Assembly (NCBI GenBank): GCA_947484535.1
Contig: CANKPO010000117.1
Span: 1 to 5,347 of the forward strand
Direction of reading: 5' to 3'
Origin: Caulobacteraceae bacterium
GTDB taxonomy: Bacteria > Pseudomonadota > Alphaproteobacteria > Caulobacterales > Caulobacteraceae
DNA: 5,347 nt
The position numbers and the translations under genes were made by a program. A model generated the notes under the pieces. That model worked only from the letters and a program-made list of their open reading frames with translations, did not search any database and was not told where the DNA came from. This document shows positions 1 to 5,347 of the stretch, piece by piece (within the stretch, counting starts at the first letter, position 1; every line of letters starts with the position of its first letter).

Positions 1-1218
1 GGAACGGTCCTGATCAAGGATGGCAAGATCGTTGCCGTCGGGGCAAAGGTCGCGGTTCCGGCGGACGCCCGCATTGTCGATGCCAGTGGCAAGACGGTTA
101 GTCCCGGCCTTGTCCTGCCCAGCACCAGCCTGACTGTCGCAGAGGTCGAGCAGATCGACGATACGCGAGACGATTCCGCTGGAAAGCGGATGGGCGCGGC
201 CTTTGATGTGCAATATGGCGTCAATCCAAACTCAGCCCTCATTCCCCTTGCGCGGATCAGCGGCGTCACCCGTGCGGTCGTCACGCCCGTCCTCGGGCGC
301 GGTGGTTATGGTGGCCACAAGGATGATGGCGCAGACGATTTTTCCGGCAGTTTCGAAGATGGTGAGGCCAGCCTGTTCGCAGGCCAAGTCGCCACCGCCA
401 CCCTCGCGGCAGGCGTCACTGACGCGGTTGTAAAGGCCAAGATCGGCATGGCGCTCGATCTTGGTGAGGCAGGCGCTTCCTATGCCGGCGGATCACGCGG
501 CGCGGCGATTGTGCTGCTGAAATCAGCACTCGACGATGCGCGCCACTATGCTCGTAACCGCGCGGCCTTTGATATGGGGGCAAGCCGTCCCTATCCCTAC
601 AGCCGTGATGATCTCGAAGCCCTGATCCCAGTCGTCGAAGGGCGCATGCCCCTGCTGGTTCGGGTCCACCGCGCCTCTGACATTACCCAGATCCTCAAAT
701 TCGCCGCCGATCAAAAGCTCAAGCTGATCCTTGAAGGGGCCGAAGAGGGCTGGATGGTCGCCGATGCCATCGCCAAGGCCGGGGTTCCTGTGCTGCTCGA
801 TGCACAGACCAACCTGCCCGGAAGCTTTGAGACCCTTGGCGCGACCTTACAAAATGCCGGTCGTCTGAACGCTGCGGACGTCACGGTCGCCGTGATGGGC
901 AGCCGCGACTATAACAACCTGCGCCAAGGCCGGTTCAATGCTGGGTTGGCTGTGTCCTACGGCCTGCCCTATAGCGCCGCTATGGCCTCGGTGACAATCA
1001 ATCCCGCCAAGATCTGGGGCCTAGCCGACCGGATAGGCAGCCTAGAACCCGGCAAGGATGCGGATGTCGTCATCTGGACCGGCGATCCCTTGGAGGTAAC
1101 CACCTACGCCACCTCGGTCTTTATCCAAGGCAAGGAACAGCCCATGACCTCGCGTAGCTTGGAGTTGGCCAATCGATATCGCCCGGTTCAGTCTGACTAC
1201 CCACCGGCCTATCGCTAA
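1..1218 (+). CDS. Amidohydrolase-superfamily protein with degenerate metal site, 5'-truncated
   Basis: The frame is open from base 1 to the TAA at 1216-1218. The in-frame ATG at 190 is internal, because the upstream codons already encode the typical amidohydrolase N-terminal beta-sandwich (VLIKDGKIVAVG, then VDASGKTVSPGLV). The window holds 405 residues; the true start, perhaps with a signal peptide, lies before it. The C-terminus has the matching family signature: INPAKIWGL, then IGSLEPGKDADVVIWTGDPLE near window residues 333-365. It most resembles the imidazolonepropionase/prolidase-like branch (COG1228 type). Family members use metal ions bound by an HxH motif after the PGL turn. Here that position reads PGLVLPSTSL (residues 35-44), so both His are Ser. 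The later IEHG-type His is also absent (LEGAEEG, residues 244-250) and no clear GTDS aspartate motif is seen. One His remains in VRVHRASD (residue 223). The fold is confident, catalysis is doubtful, and the substrate is unknown. It is not a pseudogene by reading frame: no frameshift or internal stop. Confidence 0.88.
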   Translation, partial: GTVLIKDGKIVAVGAKVAVPADARIVDASGKTVSPGLVLPSTSLTVAEVEQIDDTRDDSAGKRMGAAFDVQYGVNPNSALIPLARISGVTRAVVTPVLGRGGYGGHKDDGADDFSGSFEDGEASLFAGQVATATLAAGVTDAVVKAKIGMALDLGEAGASYAGGSRGAAIVLLKSALDDARHYARNRAAFDMGASRPYPYSRDDLEALIPVVEGRMPLLVRVHRASDITQILKFAADQKLKLILEGAEEGWMVADAIAKAGVPVLLDAQTNLPGSFETLGATLQNAGRLNAADVTVAVMGSRDYNNLRQGRFNAGLAVSYGLPYSAAMASVTINPAKIWGLADRIGSLEPGKDADVVIWTGDPLEVTTYATSVFIQGKEQPMTSRSLELANRYRPVQSDYPPAYR

Positions 1219-1253
1219 GCGGCATACGGTCTGGGCGAGAATCGCTGCATTCT

Positions 1254-1257
1254 AAGG
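1254..1257 (+). promoter_or_regulatory. Weak, closely spaced ribosome binding site of parE
   Basis: AAGG ends only two bases before the ATG at 1260, closer than the usual 5-9 bases, so it is at best a weak Shine-Dalgarno site. The start is still supported: there is no other in-frame ATG before Met87 of the conserved GMYIGG, and the first residues (QGSLFGD) resemble the LFG-type N-termini I recall in alphaproteobacterial ParE proteins. The 41 bases between the amidohydrolase stop and this start hold no clear terminator, which allows read-through from the upstream gene. Confidence 0.3.
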
Positions 1258-1259
1258 CT

Positions 1260-3395
1260 ATGGCTACCAATCCTCCGCAAGGCTCCCTGTTCGGCGACAC
1301 CCCACAGGTCGCCGCCCCCACGCCCCCTGCCGTCCCCGCAAGCCCAAAGCCTGCGGTTGTCGCGCCCGTTGAGGCTGCGGCCCCGACGCCCGCGCCTAAG
1401 GCTTCTGCGGATATCCCGTCTCAAACCGCGTCCAACGCTGCTGCTGCGGCCTCTGGCTATTCGGCCAAGGATATTGAGGTCCTCGAAGGTCTAGAGCCAG
1501 TCCGTAAGCGCCCCGGCATGTATATTGGCGGCACGGATGAGCGCGCCCTGCACCACCTGTTCGCCGAGGTGCTCGACAATGCCATGGACGAGGCTGTCGC
1601 AGGCCATGCCAAGTTCATCGAGGTTCGCCTCGAGACTGACGGCGCGCTGGTCGTACGCGACGATGGACGCGGCATCCCGGTCGACCCGCACCCGAAATAT
1701 ACCGACAAGTCGGCGCTCGAAGTGATCATGACCGTCCTGCACTCGGGCGGTAAGTTCTCGGGCAAGAGCTATGAGACCTCCGGCGGCCTGCACGGTGTGG
1801 GCATTTCGGTCGTCAACGCCCTGTCTGAACAGCTCGACGTCACGGTCTGGCGCGACGGGGCCGAGCATCGCCAGAGCTTCTCACGCGGCAAGCCCGTCAC
1901 GGCGCTGGAGCGGGTTGGCCCGTCGCGCAAGCACGGCTCTTCCTTACGCTTCCTGCCCGACGAGACCATCTTTGGTGAGGGCGCGGCCTTCAAGCCTGCC
2001 CGCCTCTATCGGATGGCCCGCTCCAAGGCCTATCTGTTTCGCGGCGTTGAGATCCGCTGGTCCTGTGCGCCCGAGCGTGTCACCGACCAGACCCCCGCCG
2101 AGGCGATTTTCCGCTTCCCCAACGGCTTGGCCGACTTCCTCGCCGAACGGGTCGCCACGACCGAGACCCTGACCGAAACCTTCAGTGGCCGCATCGAGCG
2201 TCCGACCAAGGCCGGAAGCAATGAGGGCGGCGCGGTCGAATGGGCCATCACCTGGTCCCCGATCGGCTTTGGCGACAGCGACAGCTTCATGCAGTCCTAC
2301 TGCAACACCGTGCCCACGACCGAAGGCGGCACTCACGAGGCCGGTCTTCGCGCGGCCCTGATGCGCGGCCTCAAGGCCTATGGCGAAATGACCGGCGAGA
2401 AGCGCGCTGGGTTAATCACCGCCGAGGACGTCATCGGCAATGCTGGTGCCTTGATCTCAGTCTTTATCCGCAACCCGGAATTCCAAGGCCAGACCAAGGA
2501 AAAACTGTCCTCGTCCGAGGCGCAAAGGCTGGTCGAGACCGTCCTGCGCGACCCGTTCGATCACTGGCTGACGGCGGCCCCCAAGTCAGCGGACCGGCTG
2601 CTACAGTTCATCATCGAGCGGGCCGAGGACCGGCTGAAGCGCCGCCGCGATAAGGATGTGGCCCGCGCCTCCGCCACGCGCAAGCTGCGCCTGCCGGGCA
2701 AGCTGGCCGACTGTTCGGGACAGGCAACCGATGGCACCGAGCTGTTCATCGTCGAAGGCGATTCCGCTGGCGGCTCGGCCAAACAGGCCCGCAATCGCCA
2801 GACTCAAGCCATCCTGCCCCTGCGCGGTAAGATCCTCAATGTCGCCTCAGCCACCAATGACAAGGCGGGGAAAAATACCGAACTGTCGGACCTGTTGCTA
2901 GCGCTCGGCGTGCAAGGCGGCAACCGGTTCAAGGAAGAGGACCTGCGCTATGAGCGCATCGTCATCATGACCGATGCTGACGTTGACGGGGCTCACATTG
3001 CCAGCCTGCTGATCACCTTCTTCTATCGCACCATGCCCGGCCTGATCCGGGCGGGTCGTCTGTTCCTCGCCCTGCCACCGCTCTATCGCCTCAGCCATAA
3101 TGGCAAGACCGTCTATGCCCGCGACGACGCCCATAAGGACGAGTTGATGGCCGGGATGTTCAAGAACAAGAAGCCCGAAATTGGCCGATTCAAAGGTCTT
3201 GGCGAGATGATGCCCGCCCAGCTCAAAGAAACCACCATGGACCCGGCCAAGCGAACCTTGGCCCGCGTCACCCTGCCCCGCTCTGAAGAGGCGGTTGAAG
3301 ATCTGGTCGAGACCCTCATGGGCCGAAAACCTGAGCTGCGTTTCCGCTTTATTCAGGAAAATGCGGAATTTGCGGTGGATGATCTCGACGTTTAG
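1260..3395 (+). CDS. parE: DNA topoisomerase IV subunit B (ParE)
   Basis: ParE supplies the ATPase and TOPRIM half of topoisomerase IV; with ParC it decatenates daughter chromosomes and removes supercoils in the cytoplasm. The 711-residue protein is complete. In order: a Pro/Ala-rich extension (1-66); a GHKL ATPase domain with EVLDNAMDEA (103-112, the likely general base Glu103 and Mg-binding Asn107), DDGRG (134-138) and the ATP lid GGLHGVG (175-181); a transducer domain with QTKEKL (411-416, Lys413 contacting ATP phosphate); TOPRIM with EGDSAGG (499-505), PLRGK (520-524) and DADVDG (572-577); and RFKGLGEM (643-650). All key residues are present. ParE is preferred over GyrB because the opening DIEVLEGLEPVRKRPGMYIGG is ParE-like and the large C-terminal insertion of proteobacterial GyrB is absent. 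It is longer than the roughly 630 residues of E. coli ParE, mainly through the N-terminal extension. parC is not in the window. The gene follows the amidohydrolase by 41 bases and may be co-transcribed with it. Confidence 0.96.
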   Translation: MATNPPQGSLFGDTPQVAAPTPPAVPASPKPAVVAPVEAAAPTPAPKASADIPSQTASNAAAAASGYSAKDIEVLEGLEPVRKRPGMYIGGTDERALHHLFAEVLDNAMDEAVAGHAKFIEVRLETDGALVVRDDGRGIPVDPHPKYTDKSALEVIMTVLHSGGKFSGKSYETSGGLHGVGISVVNALSEQLDVTVWRDGAEHRQSFSRGKPVTALERVGPSRKHGSSLRFLPDETIFGEGAAFKPARLYRMARSKAYLFRGVEIRWSCAPERVTDQTPAEAIFRFPNGLADFLAERVATTETLTETFSGRIERPTKAGSNEGGAVEWAITWSPIGFGDSDSFMQSYCNTVPTTEGGTHEAGLRAALMRGLKAYGEMTGEKRAGLITAEDVIGNAGALISVFIRNPEFQGQTKEKLSSSEAQRLVETVLRDPFDHWLTAAPKSADRLLQFIIERAEDRLKRRRDKDVARASATRKLRLPGKLADCSGQATDGTELFIVEGDSAGGSAKQARNRQTQAILPLRGKILNVASATNDKAGKNTELSDLLLALGVQGGNRFKEEDLRYERIVIMTDADVDGAHIASLLITFFYRTMPGLIRAGRLFLALPPLYRLSHNGKTVYARDDAHKDELMAGMFKNKKPEIGRFKGLGEMMPAQLKETTMDPAKRTLARVTLPRSEEAVEDLVETLMGRKPELRFRFIQENAEFAVDDLDV

Positions 3396-3447
3396 GCCGA
3401 GCCATTGCTGGTCTTAAAGACGAATGACAGCTTCCATCCCCCAATCC

Positions 3448-3475
3448 TTGACTTCTGCGCCATTCACCGTAAGAC
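3448..3475 (+). promoter_or_regulatory. Candidate housekeeping promoter of the helicase gene
   Basis: TTGACTT (3448-3454) is followed after 13 bases by CGTAAGAC (3468-3475). The published Caulobacter housekeeping consensus, as I recall it, is TTGACGS, 10-14 bases, GCTANAWC; the first box matches well and the second partly (T, A, W and C positions). Transcription would start near 3482 and give a leader of roughly 75-80 bases that includes the hairpin at 3511-3538. It sits in the only large gap of the window and points at the helicase gene. The weak -10 match keeps confidence moderate. Confidence 0.4.
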
Positions 3476-3510
3476 AAGGCCATAGTCAGGAGCAGGCTCG
3501 GCGAATCCGC

Positions 3511-3538
3511 GCTGCCCGTTCGCCCAAGCACGGGCGGC
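3511..3538 (+). promoter_or_regulatory. GC-rich hairpin in the helicase leader
   Basis: Bases 3511-3519 (GCTGCCCGT) pair with 3530-3538 (ACGGGCGGC) to give nine pairs, one of them G-U, around a ten-base loop. Inside the same stretch CGCCC (3521-3525) can instead pair with GGGCG (3532-3536); the two folds share bases and exclude each other. No T-run follows, so it is not a standard intrinsic terminator for parE, although it could still block transcript ends. It lies 21 bases before the helicase ATG, which makes an effect on helicase translation or leader stability the better guess. Confidence 0.45.
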
Positions 3539-3559
3539 TCCGGCTCCTTACAGCGTGAC

Positions 3560-5263
3560 ATGACAGAATTTTCCCAACTGGGCCTATCGCCCACGACTCT
3601 CCAAGCCGTAGCTGACACCGGCTACACCACTGCCACCCCCATCCAGGCTTCCGCCATCCCCATCGCCCTCGCAGGCCGGGATGTGTTGGGTATCGCCCAG
3701 ACCGGGACCGGCAAGACCGCCGCCTTCACCCTGCCCCTCATTGAGCGGTTGCAGTCGGGACGCTCCAAGTCGCGGATGCCGCGCGCTCTGGTCATCGCCC
3801 CGACCCGCGAGCTGGCCGATCAGGTGGCCATGTCGTTTGAAAAGTACGCCAAGGGCACCAAGCTGACCTGGGCGTTGCTGATCGGGGGCGTCTCGTTCGA
3901 AGATCAGGTGCGCAAGCTCGACCGGGGCGTTGACGTTCTGATCGCCACACCGGGCCGCCTGCTCGACCATTTCGAGCGCGGCAAGCTGCTGCTGACTGGC
4001 GTCCAGATGATGGTCGTCGACGAGGCCGACCGCATGTTGGACATGGGCTTCATCCCCGACATTGAGCGCATCTTCAAGATGACGCCGCCGAAGAAACAGA
4101 CCCTGTTCTTCTCGGCGACCATGCCGCCGGAAATCACCCGCCTGACCAAGCAGTTCCTCAATGATCCCGAGCGGATCGAGGCCAGCCGTCCAGCGACGAC
4201 CGCCACCACCATCACCCAGCACATTGTCCCGATCCCTATCGTCGATCATAAGGCCAAGCGCATGGCGCTGCGGGCCCTGATCGAGCGCTCGGAGATCAAG
4301 AACGGCATCGTGTTCTGTAACCGCAAGAGCGAAGTCGATATTGTCGCCAAGTCCTTGAAGGTTCATGGCTTTGACGCAGCCCCGATCCACGGCGATCTGG
4401 ACCAAAGCATGCGCACCAAGACACTGGAATCGTTCCGTAAGGGCGAGTTGAAGCTTCTGGTGGCCTCGGATGTTGCCGCACGCGGTCTGGACATTCCCGA
4501 TGTCAGCCACGTCTTCAACTATGATGTGCCCCACCATGCCGACGACTATGTGCACCGGATCGGGCGCACGGGCCGCGCCGGTCGTTTGGGCGAGACCTAC
4601 ATGCTGGTCACGCCAGCCGATAGCCGCAATCTCGACAAGGTGCTCAAGCTGATCGGCCAGAAGCCGGACGAGACTATTTTGGATCTCGACTGGGCCTCGG
4701 CTGCGGGCGGCGATGCTCGCCGGGCGCCGTCGAGTCGCAGTGGTGGGCGTGACAGAGCCGGTGGCTCCGACCGCAAGCCCAAGCGCGACTATTCCAAGGG
4801 CCGAGATGGCGCACCTTTGCACAACGAGGTCGCCTCCATGACCCCGGTGATCGCCGAACAGACAGACGCCCCTCGGGTGTCGTTTGAGCGTACCGAAACG
4901 GCTGACGCGCCAGAGGCGGCCGCACCGCGCCGCCCTGCCCGCTCACGCGGTCGCGGTAAGCCTGCGCCAGAGGCTGTGGCCGTAGAATCAGCAACAGCGC
5001 CTGAGGCTGAGGCCATGGTCGTTCGCGAACGCGAACCGCGCCGGGAGCGTAACCCGCGTCCTGAGCGTCGCCCTGAGACGCAAGCCGCGGCTCCAGCCCC
5101 GCGTCCAGCCGCGCAAGACCCAGAACTTCGCTCACGCGGCGTTCAGTCTGTTCGGCCACGTGAAGATGATGACCGCCGGGTCGTCGGCTTCGGCGGCGAC
5201 CTGCCCGCTTTCCTGGCTAAACCCCTGCCCAAACGGGTGCCGGTTAAGGACGGGGAAGACTAG
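3560..5263 (+). CDS. rhlE: RhlE-type DEAD-box ATP-dependent RNA helicase
   Basis: This is a complete 567-residue RNA helicase that unwinds short RNA duplexes using ATP; RhlE proteins act in RNA decay, ribosome maturation and cold adaptation. The first RecA domain carries the Q motif (Phe4, TPIQ 26-29), AQTGTGKT (46-53), PTREL (81-85), TPGR (130-133), DEAD (154-157) and SAT (185-187). The second carries VFCNR (251-255), ARGLD (307-311) and HRIGRTGR (332-339). All motifs are intact. The opening EFSQLGLSPTTLQAVADTGY closely follows the E. coli RhlE opening, hence the name. Residues from about 380 to 567 form a low-complexity tail rich in Arg, Ala, Pro and Glu, with RGRG (463-466) and mixed Arg/Glu runs (489-505), probably disordered and RNA-binding. 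The tail ends with VVGFGGDLPAFL (541-552). The ATG at 3560 is chosen because the conserved Q-motif region begins at once; no good Shine-Dalgarno precedes it. It is separated from parE by 164 bases and probably has its own promoter. Confidence 0.94.
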   Translation: MTEFSQLGLSPTTLQAVADTGYTTATPIQASAIPIALAGRDVLGIAQTGTGKTAAFTLPLIERLQSGRSKSRMPRALVIAPTRELADQVAMSFEKYAKGTKLTWALLIGGVSFEDQVRKLDRGVDVLIATPGRLLDHFERGKLLLTGVQMMVVDEADRMLDMGFIPDIERIFKMTPPKKQTLFFSATMPPEITRLTKQFLNDPERIEASRPATTATTITQHIVPIPIVDHKAKRMALRALIERSEIKNGIVFCNRKSEVDIVAKSLKVHGFDAAPIHGDLDQSMRTKTLESFRKGELKLLVASDVAARGLDIPDVSHVFNYDVPHHADDYVHRIGRTGRAGRLGETYMLVTPADSRNLDKVLKLIGQKPDETILDLDWASAAGGDARRAPSSRSGGRDRAGGSDRKPKRDYSKGRDGAPLHNEVASMTPVIAEQTDAPRVSFERTETADAPEAAAPRRPARSRGRGKPAPEAVAVESATAPEAEAMVVREREPRRERNPRPERRPETQAAAPAPRPAAQDPELRSRGVQSVRPREDDDRRVVGFGGDLPAFLAKPLPKRVPVKDGED

Positions 5264-5271
5264 GTTTTCGT

Positions 5272-5338
5272 AACTGATCCCCGCTCCCGCGTCATTGCGA
5301 GGCGCATCGCGCCGAAGCAACCCAGGGTTATATCAGTT
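5272..5338. other. Outer inverted repeat around the 3' palindrome
   Basis: AACTGAT (5272-5278) and ATCAGTT (5332-5338) are perfect reverse complements separated by 53 bases. Their centre (5305) almost coincides with the centre of the inner palindrome (5307). CCCC at 5279-5282 and GGG at 5325-5327 could extend the pairing after a bulge. Together they could form one long stem in RNA or DNA, or mark the ends of a small inserted element. A chance 7-base match cannot be excluded. Confidence 0.35.
5289..5326. repeat. Palindromic dispersed-repeat-like element
   Basis: The segment contains GTCATTGCGAGG on the left and CGAAGCAACCCAGG on the right. TTGC (5295-5298) pairs with GCAA (5317-5320); then an internal loop of GA against GAA; then GGCGC (5301-5305) pairs with GCGCC (5309-5313) around an ATC loop. 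From memory, sequences of the form GTCATTGCGAG...CGAAGCAATCCAG occur many times between genes in many bacterial genomes, including Alphaproteobacteria. This copy has CAACCCAGG where CAATCCAGG is more usual. It begins 25 bases after the helicase stop and could also protect or end the helicase transcript, although no T-run follows it. Confidence 0.6.
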
Positions 5339-5347
5339 CAGGTCCGA

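Noticed and set aside
190..192. ATG at 190 as the start of the amidohydrolase
   Set aside because: The same frame upstream encodes the conserved N-terminal beta-sandwich and PGL turn of the family, so the gene begins before the window.
1193..1220. Possible parE promoter: CTGACTA (1193-1199), 14 bases, GCTAAGC (1214-1220)
   Set aside because: It overlaps the amidohydrolase stop and the -10 box lacks the conserved A and W positions; too weak to list, although an internal parE promoter remains possible.
1235..1253. Small inverted repeats before parE (GCGA/TCGC around 1239-1241 and AGAAT/ATTCT at 1238-1253)
   Set aside because: Stems of only four or five pairs and no T-run; not distinguishable from chance, and not a credible terminator.
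1771..2653. Several + strand frames of 130 or more codons overlapping parE (1771-2172 and 2240-2653)
   Set aside because: They overlap the ATPase and transducer domains of ParE in another frame; their Arg/Pro/Ser-rich translations are typical of out-of-frame high-GC DNA.
1260..3395. GyrB rather than ParE
   Set aside because: The length, the lack of the large GyrB C-terminal insertion and the ParE-like wording around DIEVLEGLEPVRKRPG favour ParE.
3511..3547. Intrinsic terminator for parE at the leader hairpin
   Set aside because: No T-run follows the stem, and it lies more than 100 bases after the parE stop but only 21 bases before the helicase start; a leader element fits better.
3584..4822. 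A 412-codon open frame on the minus strand inside the helicase gene
   Set aside because: It lies wholly antisense to an intact, motif-complete helicase; its translation shows no recognisable domain, and long antisense frames are expected from the codon bias of high-GC genes.

Overview
The window reads as ordinary chromosomal DNA from an alphaproteobacterium, most plausibly of the Caulobacterales (Caulobacter, Brevundimonas or Asticcacaulis relatives). This rests on the high G+C coding style (roughly 60-65% by eye), the alphaproteobacterial wording of the ParE and RhlE proteins, and a promoter-like sequence that fits the Caulobacter housekeeping pattern. The genus cannot be fixed from the sequence alone.

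Three genes lie on the + strand and fill about 95% of the window. (1) Positions 1-1218 hold the last 405 codons of an amidohydrolase-superfamily protein whose start lies before the window. Its metal-binding HxH motif is replaced by Ser-Thr-Ser, so it is probably a non-catalytic or divergent member. (2) After a 41-base gap, 1260-3395 encodes a complete ParE, the ATPase/TOPRIM subunit of topoisomerase IV, with all catalytic motifs and an unusual Pro/Ala-rich N-terminal extension that begins with a clamp-binding-like QGSLF. (3) After a 164-base gap, 3560-5263 encodes a complete RhlE-type DEAD-box RNA helicase with a 180-residue disordered, charged tail ending in a short motif that looks conserved.

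The 164-base gap before the helicase is the main regulatory region. It has a candidate housekeeping promoter (3448-3475) and a strong GC-rich hairpin (3511-3538) with an alternative fold, just ahead of a start codon that lacks a clear ribosome binding site. The last 84 bases (5264-5347) are non-coding. They hold a palindromic element resembling a widespread dispersed intergenic repeat, enclosed by a nearly concentric 7-base inverted repeat.

The three genes do not form an obvious pathway. ParE works in chromosome decatenation and the helicase in RNA remodelling and decay. The amidohydrolase may share a transcript with parE because of the short gap, but nothing links their functions. No tRNA, rRNA, CRISPR array, transposase or phage gene was seen. 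I found no clear new system; the points worth checking are the degenerate amidohydrolase site, the ParE N-terminal motif, the helicase leader and tail, and the 3' repeat.
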